Of a stretch of DNA of 64,000 nucleotides, positions 43,810 through 53,872 are shown one piece after another. A model generated the notes under the pieces. That model worked only from the letters and a program-made list of their open reading frames with translations, did not search any database and had not been told where the DNA came from. The stretch comes from Lachnospiraceae bacterium (GTDB lineage: Bacteria; Bacillota; Clostridia; Lachnospirales; Lachnospiraceae), in the NCBI GenBank assembly GCA_015057665.1, contig SVDY01000007.1:41840-105839 (forward strand), given 5' to 3'. Positions within the stretch are counted from its first letter, which is position 1; the number at the start of each line of letters is the position of its first letter. The position numbers were made by a program, and so were the translations under genes.

Positions 43810-45555
43810 ATGTCAGCGAAAAGAATGTTTCATAAAAAGAAAGGACTGTTCATTTTTATCAGTTTTATGCTTTTTTTCACAGTGTTGATAGTGCGTGTCT
43901 TTTATTTGATGATATTTTCTGCCGATTATTATAAGGAGAGGGCAACTGATCTTCACCAGAGAGAACGAAAGATCAAAGCTGCCCGGGGCATTATTTACGA
44001 CAGAAATGGTGTGAAGCTGGCGGGAAACCGCCAGGTATGCACTATCTCCGTAATCCACAGTCAGATAGAGAATCCGGAAGCAGTGACAGAGTTTTTAAGC
44101 AGCACCCTTAATCTGGAAATGGAAGAGGTGCAGAAAAAAGTGGAGAAGGTATCTTCCCGTGAAATTATAAAAAGCAATGTGGAAAAAGAAATAGGGGATG
44201 AAATCCGATTAAAGAAGATGGCCGGTGTAAAGGTGGATGAAGATTATAAGCGGTATTATCCTTTCAAAGATCTGGCCAGCAAAGTAATGGGATTTTGCGG
44301 TTCGGATAATCAGGGGATCGTAGGCCTGGAGGTGGAATATGATGATGTACTGACCGGGACGCCTGGGAAAATTCTTACGTTGACGGATTACAAAGGCATT
44401 GAAATAGACAATGCGGCTGAGGAAAGAGAAGAACCGATGGAAGGAAACAGTCTGTATCTGACCATTGACATGAATATTCAAAAGTATGCCATGCAGGCAG
44501 CAGAGAAGGTAATGAAGGAAAAAGAAGCAAAAAGTGTCTCTGTTATTCTGATGAATCCGCAAAATGGAGAGATTTATGCCATGGTGGATCTTCCGGAATA
44601 TAATTTAAATGAGCCCTTTAAGCTTCCTGCAGATTCTTCCGGGGATGATTCTTCGGAGTTTTCACAGGAACGATTAAATCAAATGTGGAGAAACTCCTGT
44701 GTAAATGACACCTATGAGCCCGGGTCTACTTTTAAAATCGTGACTGCCTGTGCCGGTCTTTCGGAAGGCGTTGTTGGAATGGAAGACCGGTTTTCCTGTC
44801 CCGGTTACCGGATTGTAGAAGACAGAAAGATACGGTGTCATAAGACAGGGGGACATGGCTCGGAGACATTTAAAGAAGGAATTATGAATTCCTGTAATCC
44901 GGTCTTTATGGACATAGGAGCCAGACTGGGAGCAGAGAAGACCTATCAAAACTGGGAACAGCTCGGATTGTTTGACATAACGGGAATCGATGTTCCGGGG
45001 GAAGCTGGTTCCATCATGCATTCCCTTGAGAACATAGGACCTGTAGAGCTTGCTACCATGTCCTTTGGCCAGTCCTTTCAGATAACGCCGCTTCAGCTGT
45101 TAAGAGCGGCCAGTGCAGTGGTAAATGGCGGCAGGCTGGTGACCCCCCATTTTGCTTTAAAAACTATCGAGACTGCAACAGGGGAAGAAAAACAGTTTGT
45201 CTGGGCAGAGAAAGAAGCGGGAATCTCGCCGCAAGTATCTGAAACCATGAAAAAACTGCTGGAGGCTGTCGTTTCGGAAGGAACAGGAATTAATGGCTCA
45301 GTGGAAGGGTTCCGCATTGGAGGAAAAACAGCTACAAGCCAGAAACTTCCCCGCAGTGAAAAGAAGTATATTTCTTCTTTTTTAGGTTTTGCACCGGCAG
45401 ATAATCCGATCATAATGGGCCTTGTGCTGATCAACGAGCCTGTGGGAATCTATTATGGAGGAACCATTGCGGCTCCTGTGATGGGAGAGATATTTGAGAA
45501 TATCCTGCCCTATCTGGGGATAGAGCAAAATAAAATATCTACAGCACTTGATTAA
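43810..45555 (+). CDS. class B penicillin-binding protein, SpoVD-like
   Basis: A transpeptidase of about 581 residues with the SpoVD place in the cluster (second class B PBP). Membrane helix near residues 14-38, dimerisation domain ARGIIYDRNGVKLAGNRQ, SXXK in EPGSTFKIVT, SCN in MNSCNPVF. The third motif reads KTAT (Lys506) instead of KTGT. The start is uncertain: the frame is open to ATG 43750, but a terminator fills 43753-43809; neither 43750, 43810 nor 43825 has a good ribosome site. A role in spore cortex synthesis is likely if it is a true SpoVD. Confidence 0.85.
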   Translation: MSAKRMFHKKKGLFIFISFMLFFTVLIVRVFYLMIFSADYYKERATDLHQRERKIKAARGIIYDRNGVKLAGNRQVCTISVIHSQIENPEAVTEFLSSTLNLEMEEVQKKVEKVSSREIIKSNVEKEIGDEIRLKKMAGVKVDEDYKRYYPFKDLASKVMGFCGSDNQGIVGLEVEYDDVLTGTPGKILTLTDYKGIEIDNAAEEREEPMEGNSLYLTIDMNIQKYAMQAAEKVMKEKEAKSVSVILMNPQNGEIYAMVDLPEYNLNEPFKLPADSSGDDSSEFSQERLNQMWRNSCVNDTYEPGSTFKIVTACAGLSEGVVGMEDRFSCPGYRIVEDRKIRCHKTGGHGSETFKEGIMNSCNPVFMDIGARLGAEKTYQNWEQLGLFDITGIDVPGEAGSIMHSLENIGPVELATMSFGQSFQITPLQLLRAASAVVNGGRLVTPHFALKTIETATGEEKQFVWAEKEAGISPQVSETMKKLLEAVVSEGTGINGSVEGFRIGGKTATSQKLPRSEKKYISSFLGFAPADNPIIMGLVLINEPVGIYYGGTIAAPVMGEIFENILPYLGIEQNKISTALD

Positions 45556-45666
45556 AGGACGGAAAAGTTTTATACTGATATAGATTATGGAATGATAGCA
45601 AAAGGATCCGGAACAGGAAATACGGTCCGGGAACCTTTGGGAAATACTAGAAAGAAGAGGTGTAAA

Positions 45667-46641
45667 ATGATTACAAAAAGCATGATTATTTCTACATTAA
45701 TTGCATTTTTTATCACTGTTTTACTTAGCCCTACACTGATTCGATTTTTGCAGAAGTTAAAATTCGGTCAGGTAATCCGTGACCTTGGCCCGGAAGATCA
45801 TTTAAAGAAAAAGGGCACACCGACTATGGGAGGCATTATTTTCATTTTTGCCATTGCAGTGGTATCTTTACTCTACATGAAGGATAATCCGGAGATTCTT
45901 CCGATTCTTTTTGTGACAGTCGGATTTGGTCTCATTGGATTTTTAGATGACTACATTAAAGTAACCGTAAAAGTGGCACCGGGGAAGGATCCCGGATTAA
46001 AGCCGCTTCATAAGATGCTTGGACAGATCGTAATTACAGGTGTATTTGCCTGGTATATGATCTTTAACAGCGGCCACGGCACTTCCCTGTTGATTCCTTT
46101 TACAGGCGGCATGGAGATCGATCTTGGAATTCTTTATGTACCGGTTCTGTTCTTTGTTGTACTTGGCACAGTAAATGGTGCAAACTTTACAGACGGTCTT
46201 GACGGTCTTGCATCAAGCGTAACCCTACTGATTACAGTATTCCTTACAGTCGTTGCCATTGGTTTTGGGGTAACGGGAATTCTTCCTATTACATGTGCAA
46301 CCATTGGTGCTTTATTAGGATTCCTTGTATTTAATGTATATCCTGCAAGAGTATTCATGGGAGACACCGGTTCTCTGGCTCTTGGCGGCTTTGTAGTATC
46401 TACGGCTTATGTTTTAAGAATTCCGTTTTTAATTCCTGTTTTTGCATTTATCTATCTTGCAGAAGTAGTATCCGTTATTCTTCAGGTTGCATATTTTAAA
46501 AAGACCGGAGGAAAACGTTTATTTAAAATGGCTCCGATTCACCATCATTATGAAAAATCCGGATGGCCGGAGACAAAAGTTACAACCATCTTCAGTATTG
46601 TGACAGCAGTACTCTGCCTGGTTGCATATCTTGCTATTTAA
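45667..46641 (+). CDS. mraY: phospho-N-acetylmuramoyl-pentapeptide transferase
   Basis: The 324-residue MraY, which makes lipid I from UDP-MurNAc-pentapeptide and undecaprenyl phosphate. Ten helices; catalytic motifs FLDDYIKV, NFTDGLDGLA and FMGDTGSLALGG, and the HHHYEKSGWPE loop. GAGGTG before the ATG at 45667 decides the start; the frame is open back to 45592. Confidence 0.97.
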   Translation: MITKSMIISTLIAFFITVLLSPTLIRFLQKLKFGQVIRDLGPEDHLKKKGTPTMGGIIFIFAIAVVSLLYMKDNPEILPILFVTVGFGLIGFLDDYIKVTVKVAPGKDPGLKPLHKMLGQIVITGVFAWYMIFNSGHGTSLLIPFTGGMEIDLGILYVPVLFFVVLGTVNGANFTDGLDGLASSVTLLITVFLTVVAIGFGVTGILPITCATIGALLGFLVFNVYPARVFMGDTGSLALGGFVVSTAYVLRIPFLIPVFAFIYLAEVVSVILQVAYFKKTGGKRLFKMAPIHHHYEKSGWPETKVTTIFSIVTAVLCLVAYLAI

Positions 46642-46657
46642 TAACGGAGGAGAACAG

Positions 46658-48016
46658 ATGGAATTACAGGGAAAGAAAGTGCTGGTAGCCGGAACCGGCG
46701 TAAGCGGTATCGGTGCAGCAAAACTTTTACTAGAAAAAGGGGCAGAGGTTACCCTCTACGATGGAAATACAGCAGTGACCCGGGAAGCCATTCTTGGGAA
46801 AATGGATGGTGCCAATGTGGATACAATCATCGGTGAGATGACAAAAGAGGCCGCAGCAGGCTTTGATCTTATGGTGTTAAGTCCCGGTATCTCTGCATTT
46901 GGACCTTTGGCCATGACATTTAAAGAAGCAGAAGTGCCTGTTTGGGGCGAGATTGAACTTGCCTATCAGGCAGGCAGAGGTAAGATTGCAGCTATTACGG
47001 GAACCAATGGTAAGACAACAACAACAGCTCTTGTAGGTGATATTTTAAAAGCGGCTTATGAGAAGGCTTTTGTAGTCGGCAATATCGGCATTCCATACAC
47101 ATCTGTGGCTTTAGAGACAACAGATGACTGTGCGATCGCTGCGGAGATCAGCAGCTTTCAGCTGGAAACAACCTGTGATTTCTGTCCGCAGGTAAGCGCA
47201 GTGCTCAACCTTACACCGGATCATCTGGACCGTCATGGTTCCATGGAAGTTTACGGAGAAACTAAGCTTTCTATTGCAAAGAACCAGAAGGAAGGCCAGG
47301 TCCTTGTATTAAATTTTGATGACCCGATTACAAGAGCAATGGGCGCAAAGACACCGGCATCTGTATTCTATTTCAGCAGAAAAGAAGAACTTCATCACGG
47401 AGCATATTTAAAGGACGGCAGTTTTATCGTGTCTATCGATGGAGAAAAGCATATCGTATGTACATTGGAGGACTTGAATCTTCTGGGAGTACATAATCAT
47501 GAGAATGTTCTTGCTGCCATAGCTGTATGCTGGTTTATGGATGTTCCTGCTGAGACGATCCGCGCAGTGATCAGGGAATTTAAGGCAGTAGAGCATCGTA
47601 TGGAATACGTAGATACCGTAAACGGTATAAAATATTATAATGATTCAAAAGGAACCAATCCGGACGCATCCATCAAAGCGGTTCAGGCCATGGACAGAAA
47701 GACTGTTTTAATTGGCGGCGGCTACGATAAAGGAGTTGCCTTTGACGAGTGGATAGAGTCTTTTGGCGATAAGATTACATGGCTTGTTCTGATTGGCCAG
47801 ACGGCAGATCAGATTGAACAGACTGCTTTAAAATACGGTTTTACCAACATTGTAAAAGAAGACAGCTTTGAAGCGGCCGTGAAAACTGCCGCAGCAAAAG
47901 CCAAAGAGGGAGAGGCTGTATTATTGTCACCGGCCTGCGCAAGCTGGGGAATGTTCCCGAACTATGAAGTGAGGGGAAGACAGTTCAAAGAACTGGTTCA
48001 TGCCCTGAAGGGGTGA
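46658..48016 (+). CDS. murD: UDP-N-acetylmuramoylalanine--D-glutamate ligase
   Basis: The 452-residue MurD adds D-Glu to UDP-MurNAc-L-Ala in the cytoplasm. N-terminal Rossmann part VLVAGTGVSGIGAAKLLLEKG, ATP loop ITGTNGKTTTTALVGDIL, then NLTPDHLDRHGSM and YYNDSKGTNPDAS. CGGAGG lies 8 bp before the ATG at 46658. It begins 16 bp after mraY and ends 4 bp before ftsW. Confidence 0.97.
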   Translation: MELQGKKVLVAGTGVSGIGAAKLLLEKGAEVTLYDGNTAVTREAILGKMDGANVDTIIGEMTKEAAAGFDLMVLSPGISAFGPLAMTFKEAEVPVWGEIELAYQAGRGKIAAITGTNGKTTTTALVGDILKAAYEKAFVVGNIGIPYTSVALETTDDCAIAAEISSFQLETTCDFCPQVSAVLNLTPDHLDRHGSMEVYGETKLSIAKNQKEGQVLVLNFDDPITRAMGAKTPASVFYFSRKEELHHGAYLKDGSFIVSIDGEKHIVCTLEDLNLLGVHNHENVLAAIAVCWFMDVPAETIRAVIREFKAVEHRMEYVDTVNGIKYYNDSKGTNPDASIKAVQAMDRKTVLIGGGYDKGVAFDEWIESFGDKITWLVLIGQTADQIEQTALKYGFTNIVKEDSFEAAVKTAAAKAKEGEAVLLSPACASWGMFPNYEVRGRQFKELVHALKG

Positions 48017-48020
48017 TTGA

Positions 48021-49127
48021 ATGACAGAAGGCCGAAGGTTTAGCCGTCAGGAGGCTGAGGCTTTACTTATGGTGTTCTTACTGATAGGTTTCGGACTTGT
48101 GATGGTTTTTTCCACAAGTTCTTATAAAGCAGAATTAATGTTTGATAATCCTGCATACTGGTTTCTGCGCCAGTCTCTGTGGGCGGTTTTAGGGTCTTTT
48201 TCCATGCTGCTTGTTTCAAGGTTTGACTACCGAAAGCTCAGTGAAAAGCCCAAACTATTATTTTTCATTTATGCTGTCACAAGTTTTCTGCTTATTATAA
48301 CTTTATTTTTAGGAAGTGTAACAAAAGGGTCCAAAAGATGGCTTTCTTTCGGACCCTTGTCTTTTCAGCCGTCGGAACTGTCAAAACTTGTTCTGATTCT
48401 GGCTCTTGCCGCCTTTCTGGCGGAACAGGAACGGCTTCTTCGTAAAATGAAGGGGATTTTTATTGCATTGTTTCTGACGCTTCCCATTATCGGGCCTGTT
48501 GCGGTGGAAAATGCCAGCACGTCTATTATTCTGCTGGCCATCGTGGGACTGATGATTTTTGCAGCCTGTCCCTGGTATAAACGCTTCTTTTTGATGATTT
48601 TTCTGGGAGGGGCTCTGGGAGCCTTGATTATCGGTTCCAGAGCATACCGATTAGAACGGTTTGTAATCTGGCTGGATCCGGAGAATCATCCAAAAGGGCT
48701 TCAGACAATTCAGGGACTTTATGCAATCGGTTCAGGAGGAATCTTTGGCAGGGGGCTGGGCAATTCCATGCAGAAGATGGGATTTCTGCCGGAACCTCAA
48801 AATGACATGATCTTTTCGATTATATGCGAGGAGCTTGGTCTTTTTGGAGTGCTGCTCCTGATGGGCCTGTTTGTTGCCCTGCTTACCTCTTTTTTAAAAA
48901 TCAGTTTTGCATGTGAGGATTTGTTTGGATTTCTTATTGTCATTGGAGTAATGTCACACCTTGGCGTGCAGATTTTTATTAATATCGCCGTTGTGACCAA
49001 TACAATTCCAAATACGGGGATTCCTCTTCCCTTTATTAGTTACGGCGGCTCTTCCCTGTTTTTTCTTCTGACAGAGATTGGGCTGGTTCTTTCCGTGGCC
49101 AGATATGGAAATGATAGAAACAGGTGA
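48021..49127 (+). CDS. ftsW: SEDS-family peptidoglycan polymerase FtsW/SpoVE
   Basis: A 368-residue polytopic glycosyltransferase that polymerises lipid II together with a class B PBP. Family motifs: FGLVMVFSTSSY, WLSFGPLSFQPSELSKL, YAIGSGGIFGRGLG and the C-terminal NTGIPLPFISYGGSSL. About ten helices. GGGGTG precedes the start. With two class B PBPs and only one SEDS gene here, it may partner the divisome PBP, the SpoVD-like one, or both; FtsW versus SpoVE cannot be told by eye. Confidence 0.92.
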   Translation: MTEGRRFSRQEAEALLMVFLLIGFGLVMVFSTSSYKAELMFDNPAYWFLRQSLWAVLGSFSMLLVSRFDYRKLSEKPKLLFFIYAVTSFLLIITLFLGSVTKGSKRWLSFGPLSFQPSELSKLVLILALAAFLAEQERLLRKMKGIFIALFLTLPIIGPVAVENASTSIILLAIVGLMIFAACPWYKRFFLMIFLGGALGALIIGSRAYRLERFVIWLDPENHPKGLQTIQGLYAIGSGGIFGRGLGNSMQKMGFLPEPQNDMIFSIICEELGLFGVLLLMGLFVALLTSFLKISFACEDLFGFLIVIGVMSHLGVQIFINIAVVTNTIPNTGIPLPFISYGGSSLFFLLTEIGLVLSVARYGNDRNR

Positions 49128-49208
49128 AAAAAGATACAGTCAGAGATCCGGCTGTGATAAGATAAGAATACAAAATGTGAGAAAGAATAAATGAATTCGG
49201 AGGATAAT

Positions 49209-49979
49209 ATGAGGAAAAAAAGAACGGAAAAAGAAAATATTGTTCCGATCAGAAAGAAAAAGCGGAAACCGGCATCCGGCAGAGTGAAAGCTCTTCTTGC
49301 CATTTGTATTGTCCTGCTTTTTGGAATGGCAGGTGTGATCCTATGGCAGTGCCCTATTGATACTATCATTGTGAATGGGAATGAGACTTATACAAAAGAT
49401 GAGGTGGAAGCAGCAGTGAGAGAGAACTGTATGAACAATACAGTCTTTTATACGGTATATTCTTTCTTTGGTAAGAATGCCTATCTTCCATTTATCGAAG
49501 AACTGGATATTACATTTCTTGAAAAGAACACTATTTTAGTGGAAGTAAAAGAAAAGATGAGGGCCGGCATGATTCAGGAGATGTCAGAATATTGTTATTT
49601 TGACAAAGACGGCATTCTCCTTGAGACATCTTCTGTCAGAATCAAAGACGTGCCGCTTATTACCGGGCTTCAGATGAATGAGTGTATTCTGAACGAAAAG
49701 ATGGAACCAAAGGAAGCCAATGTGTTCCCGGTAATATTAAAGATGTCTCAGTTAATCATGAAATATCAGATTCCAGTTTCGGAAATTCAGTTTAATTCCA
49801 TAACGGATATCCGTCTCCGCTCCAATTCCATCTGGATTGCTATGGGAGGAACAGAGGAACTGGATGCCAAGATGGCTGAGCTTCCGTCTGTGCTGGAAAG
49901 CCTGTATGGAAAACAGGGAGAACTGAATATGGAACATTTCAGTGAGGAAAACAAGGTAATTTCCTTTAAGGCGAATTAA
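49209..49979 (+). CDS. ftsQ: cell division protein FtsQ/DivIB
   Basis: A 256-residue bitopic protein of the divisome. Basic N-terminus, one membrane helix (about 25-46), then the POTRA domain (IDTIIVNGNETYTKDEVEAA) and the FtsQ domain (YFDKDGILLET). The start at 49209 has CGGAGG right upstream; the in-frame ATG at 49191 lies before that site. It bridges FtsL and other divisome proteins. Confidence 0.88.
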   Translation: MRKKRTEKENIVPIRKKKRKPASGRVKALLAICIVLLFGMAGVILWQCPIDTIIVNGNETYTKDEVEAAVRENCMNNTVFYTVYSFFGKNAYLPFIEELDITFLEKNTILVEVKEKMRAGMIQEMSEYCYFDKDGILLETSSVRIKDVPLITGLQMNECILNEKMEPKEANVFPVILKMSQLIMKYQIPVSEIQFNSITDIRLRSNSIWIAMGGTEELDAKMAELPSVLESLYGKQGELNMEHFSEENKVISFKAN

Positions 49980-50080
49980 TATTTTATCAAAAGAAATGAT
50001 TGATTATTTTAGAAAAAGCATTTATTATATATATGAATATTAATGCAGTAAAGTGCGGTTTATGTTAGGAGGAATACAAG

Positions 50081-51226
50081 TTGTTAGAGTTAATGTCCAA
50101 TGAAGAAAACAATCAGGCAAGAATCCTGGTAATTGGTGTTGGCGGTGCAGGTAATAATGCCGTTAACAGAATGATAGATGAAGAAGTTGAAGGCGTAGAT
50201 TTAATCGGTATTAATACAGACAAACAGGCATTAAATCTTTGTAAAGCTCCACTGAAAGTTCAGATCGGTGAAAAGCTTACAAAGGGTCTCGGTGCAGGTG
50301 CAAAACCTGAAGTAGGTGCCGGTGCTGTTGAAGAGAACAGAGATGAAATCACAGACTTATTAAAAGGTGCCAACATGGTATTCGTAACATGCGGTATGGG
50401 CGGCGGAACCGGTACAGGTGCAGCTCCTATCGTTGCTGAGATTGCGAAGAGCATGGGTATCCTTACTGTAGGTGTTGTAACAAGACCATTCGGTTTTGAA
50501 GGCAAACCACGTATGAAGAATGCTCTCGCCGGTATCGAGAAATTAAAAGAAAACGTAGATACACTGATCGTGATTCCTAACGATAAGTTATTACAGATTT
50601 GCGACAAACGTACTACAATTCCGGAAGCATTCAAGAAAGCGGACGAAGTGCTTCAGCAGGGTGTTCAGGGTATCACAGACTTAATCTATAAACCAGGTCT
50701 TATCAACCTTGACTTTGCAGATATCCAGACAGTTATGAGAGACAAAGGTATCGCTCATATCGGTATTGGTGTTGGAACAGGGGAAAACAAGGCAATCGAT
50801 GCAATCAAGAACGCAATGGAAAGCCCTCTTCTTGAAACAACAGTTGCAGGTGCAACAGATATCATCGTTAACTTTTCCGGTGAAGTTGGTATTATGGAAG
50901 TATACGAAGCAGTTGATTATCTCGGCAGTGTAGCAGGCGAAGAAGTTAATATTATCTTCGGTAACGTTGACGGTGATGTGGCAGAGGATTCTGTAAGCAT
51001 TACAATCATCGCTACAGGCTTAGAAGGACCAAAAGCTGCTCCTAAAAAAGAAGAAAAACCTGTAGAAAAGAAACCTGTCAGAAGAACTGTCCGCTATGAA
51101 GTGGAAGAAGAGGAAGTTGAGGAAGAATTTGAAGAACCAGCTCCTGCACGTCCGGTAAGAAGAACACGATCTGACAAAGAGATCATCATTCCTGAATTCC
51201 TTCAGACAGGAAGAAGAGAAAGATAA
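50081..51226 (+). CDS. ftsZ: cell division protein FtsZ
   Basis: The 381-residue tubulin-like GTPase that forms the division ring. [30 protein letters not shown], the tubulin signature [16 protein letters not shown] and the synergy loop DLDFADI-like segment [11 protein letters not shown] are present. A disordered Lys/Glu/Arg linker (about 320-365) leads to the C-terminal peptide [14 protein letters not shown] that binds FtsA, SepF or similar. The start is TTG at 50081: AGGAGG lies 8 bp upstream, while the next ATG (50093) is 20 bp away. Strong codon bias. Confidence 0.97.
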   Translation: MLELMSNEENNQARILVIGVGGAGNNAVNRMIDEEVEGVDLIGINTDKQALNLCKAPLKVQIGEKLTKGLGAGAKPEVGAGAVEENRDEITDLLKGANMVFVTCGMGGGTGTGAAPIVAEIAKSMGILTVGVVTRPFGFEGKPRMKNALAGIEKLKENVDTLIVIPNDKLLQICDKRTTIPEAFKKADEVLQQGVQGITDLIYKPGLINLDFADIQTVMRDKGIAHIGIGVGTGENKAIDAIKNAMESPLLETTVAGATDIIVNFSGEVGIMEVYEAVDYLGSVAGEEVNIIFGNVDGDVAEDSVSITIIATGLEGPKAAPKKEEKPVEKKPVRRTVRYEVEEEEVEEEFEEPAPARPVRRTRSDKEIIIPEFLQTGRRER

Positions 51227-51251
51227 TAAAATCATAATTACATTATAAGAA

Positions 51252-51331
51252 AAGAACCGGCATGGATAAGAGAATGAAAAGTCACAGTAGTTAAGACTTT
51301 TGGTTTTCTCATCCATGCCGGCTCTTTTTTT
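51252..51331 (+). terminator. terminator of the dcw operon after ftsZ
   Basis: A long stem with outer arms AAGAACCGGCATGGAT and ATCCATGCCGGCTCTT (one mismatch), continued inward by AGAGAA/TTCTC and AAAAGTC/GACTTTT, then eight T. It separates ftsZ from spoIIGA. Confidence 0.93.
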
Positions 51332-51434
51332 GTCGTCTTTTCTATGTTTTCCATGCGTCCGTACGACATATTTAGAAGAAGGAGTCTTTTATAATAACGG
51401 ATGTAATGATGCTAAGGAAAAATCTGGTGGCTGC

Positions 51435-52238
51435 ATGGAATATTACGTCTATCTTGATGTTCTTTTTTTACGTATTTTCCTTTATAACCTGTTGTGCCTT
51501 ATTTCTCTGGGTCTGCTGTTTTGCAGGCAAGGCTCTGTTCGGAGAATTCTGTTAAGTTCTGCTGCCGGAACCATATGGAATCTGTTTATCATGATAACCG
51601 GAATCTCCGTAAAAGGAATGGGAGTTTTTGCGGCGGCAGTTCTATGTTTTTTGGCATATGGTACTGGAAAAAGTACAAAAGAGAGAATGCTTCCTGTTTA
51701 TCTCTGTTTCATTGCCTTTTGCGTGGAGGGAACCATTACATGGGCAGGGACTCAATGGGGAAGCCTTTTTGTGCCGGTAATCTGCCGGCTCATCGGCAGA
51801 CAAAAAAGGAGGAAAGACCATGAATTAAAAGTAATTCTTTTCTTCCAGGGCAGAAAAAAGGAGTTTGACGGTTTCTATGATTCCGGAAATCAGTTATCTG
51901 AACCCCTTACAGGAAAAATGGTACATATTGTCTGTTATGAAGACATGAAAGATCTTCTTTCGGAATGTTACCAAAAGACCATAGAAAAATATTTCGAAAC
52001 CGGAATGTTGAACAGTACAAAAGTAAGTGAGCTGCAAATGTATGAATTCACCTTTCTTTCCTACCACTCTATTGGAAAAGAAAATGGTCAGCTTCTTGGC
52101 ATCAGAATGGACTCGGCTGAATTTGTAAGCAATGCCGGGAAAAAGACAGAAGACAAGGTCGTAATCGGCCTGACAAAACAAAAGCTGTTTGTCAGAGGAC
52201 GGGACCGGATGATTGTGAATGGGAGGTTGGAATTATGA
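51435..52238 (+). CDS. spoIIGA: sigma-E processing peptidase SpoIIGA
   Basis: A 267-residue membrane-anchored aspartic protease that activates pro-SigE in the mother cell when signalled by SpoIIR. About five N-terminal helices (1-135) precede the protease domain, with the active site [15 protein letters not shown] (about 165-179). The frame is open to 51300, but that part lies in the ftsZ terminator; GGTGG before ATG 51435 decides the start. The stop overlaps the sigE start (ATGA). Confidence 0.9.
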   Translation: MEYYVYLDVLFLRIFLYNLLCLISLGLLFCRQGSVRRILLSSAAGTIWNLFIMITGISVKGMGVFAAAVLCFLAYGTGKSTKERMLPVYLCFIAFCVEGTITWAGTQWGSLFVPVICRLIGRQKRRKDHELKVILFFQGRKKEFDGFYDSGNQLSEPLTGKMVHIVCYEDMKDLLSECYQKTIEKYFETGMLNSTKVSELQMYEFTFLSYHSIGKENGQLLGIRMDSAEFVSNAGKKTEDKVVIGLTKQKLFVRGRDRMIVNGRLEL

Positions 52239-52975
52239 TTTTGAATGTAATGGCAGGGGATAAAGTACGTTTTCGTGTTGTCTCAAAGGTGAAAGACAGC
52301 TGGTTGAATAACCGGAGTGAGGTACATTACATAGGAGGTGCGGAAATTCTTCCGCCGCCATTAAAACCGGAAGAGGAGGCAGCCCTGTTAAGTTATTTTG
52401 GAAAAGAAGGGGAACAGAAGGCAAGAGCCGTATTAATAGAGCGGAATTTAAGACTGGTAGTGTATATCGCAAAGAAATTTGACAATACGGGAGTGGGCGT
52501 GGAAGATTTGATTTCCATTGGAACTATTGGGTTGATCAAGGCAATCAACACTTTTAATACTAATAAAAAAATTAAACTTGCGACCTATGCATCCCGCTGT
52601 ATTGAAAATGAAATTTTGATGTATCTGCGAAGAAACAGCAAAACAAAGATGGAAGTATCCATCGATGAACCGCTGAATGTGGACTGGGACGGAAACGAAC
52701 TGCTTCTTTCCGATATACTCGGTACGGAAGAAGATGTGATCTACCGTAATCTGGAAGACGAAGTGGATCGTCAGCTTCTTGCCAAAGCGATGGAAGTACT
52801 GACGGAACGGGAAAAACTCATTGTGGAACTCCGGTTCGGTATCGGAAAGGAAGATGCGCAAGAGAAGACCCAGAAAGAGGTGGCAGATATGCTTGGAATT
52901 TCCCAGTCCTATATCTCCAGATTAGAGAAAAAGATTATGAAAAGACTGAAACGGGAAATGATAAAACTAGGTTAG
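52235..52975 (+). CDS. sigE: RNA polymerase sporulation sigma factor SigE (precursor)
   Basis: A 246-residue early mother-cell sigma factor made as a precursor. The pro-sequence (about 1-30) is removed near [14 protein letters not shown] by SpoIIGA. Region 2: [20 protein letters not shown] and [18 protein letters not shown]; region 4: [26 protein letters not shown] precedes the ATG. The gene overlaps spoIIGA by 4 bp, so protease and substrate are co-expressed. sigG does not follow it here. Confidence 0.96.
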   Translation: MILNVMAGDKVRFRVVSKVKDSWLNNRSEVHYIGGAEILPPPLKPEEEAALLSYFGKEGEQKARAVLIERNLRLVVYIAKKFDNTGVGVEDLISIGTIGLIKAINTFNTNKKIKLATYASRCIENEILMYLRRNSKTKMEVSIDEPLNVDWDGNELLLSDILGTEEDVIYRNLEDEVDRQLLAKAMEVLTEREKLIVELRFGIGKEDAQEKTQKEVADMLGISQSYISRLEKKIMKRLKREMIKLG

Positions 52976-53144
52976 GACTTCTTTGATATATTTATAAAAA
53001 TAGAATGGATAATTATTCAGATGGCTTTTTGAGGCAGAATATGGTAGAATAACGAAAAGTACACTTTTACAGTTTTATTCTTGAAAGCACCAAAAAGAGA
53101 GAACATATCTCTTTTCGGATCTATCATTTGAAAGGAGATTTTCC

Positions 53145-53798
53145 ATGAAAAAGAAGAACACGTTTTTGTTCGATCTGGACGGAACATTGACAGATCCTAT
53201 GATCGGGATTACCAAATCCGTTCAGTATGCTTTGAAAAATTACGGAATTATAGAAGAAGATCTTTGGAATCTGACCAAATTTATCGGGCCTCCCCTTGCT
53301 CAGTCCTTTCAAAAATATTATGGATTTTCTGAAGAAGAATCTCATCAGGCAGTGGAATATTACAGAGAATATTTTGCACCTACAGGCAAATTTGAAAATG
53401 TTGTTTACGATGGGATCCCAACGATGCTTGGAGCATTAAAAGAAGCCGGATTTGTTCTTGCAGTGGCTACATCCAAACCGGAAGTGTTTGCAAAAGACAT
53501 TTTAAAACATTTTAATCTGGAACAATATTTTGACTTTGTCGGCGGCGCGCTACTCCATGGAAGAACAGATAAGGCAGAAGTGATTGCTTACGTACTTGAG
53601 AATCTGAATGTGGAAAAAGACAAAGTGGTGATGATCGGGGATAGAGAGCATGATAGTTTAGGCGCAGCAAAAAATGATCTTGACAGTATTGGAGTTCTTT
53701 ACGGCTATGGTGACAGAGTGGAGCATGAGGCAGCAGGAGCAGGACATATTGTTGAGACAGTGGAAGAACTGGAAAAGTATCTTTTAAGTTTGATATAG
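53145..53798 (+). CDS. HAD-family phosphatase, phosphoglycolate phosphatase-like
   Basis: A 217-residue haloacid dehalogenase hydrolase. Motif I is FLFDLDGTLTDPMIGI (nucleophile Asp12), motif II VATSKPE, motif III/IV KVVMIGDREHDSLGAAKN. The helical cap lies between residues 17 and 85. AAAGGAG precedes the ATG. Resembles Gph/PpaX-type enzymes; the natural substrate is not known. Confidence 0.88.
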   Translation: MKKKNTFLFDLDGTLTDPMIGITKSVQYALKNYGIIEEDLWNLTKFIGPPLAQSFQKYYGFSEEESHQAVEYYREYFAPTGKFENVVYDGIPTMLGALKEAGFVLAVATSKPEVFAKDILKHFNLEQYFDFVGGALLHGRTDKAEVIAYVLENLNVEKDKVVMIGDREHDSLGAAKNDLDSIGVLYGYGDRVEHEAAGAGHIVETVEELEKYLLSLI

Positions 53799-53872
53799 GA
53801 TAAAAACAGAAATTAATTAAGATGAAAGATTGATTCAAAGAAGAAAAATGATACACAAAGGAGGACAACACA

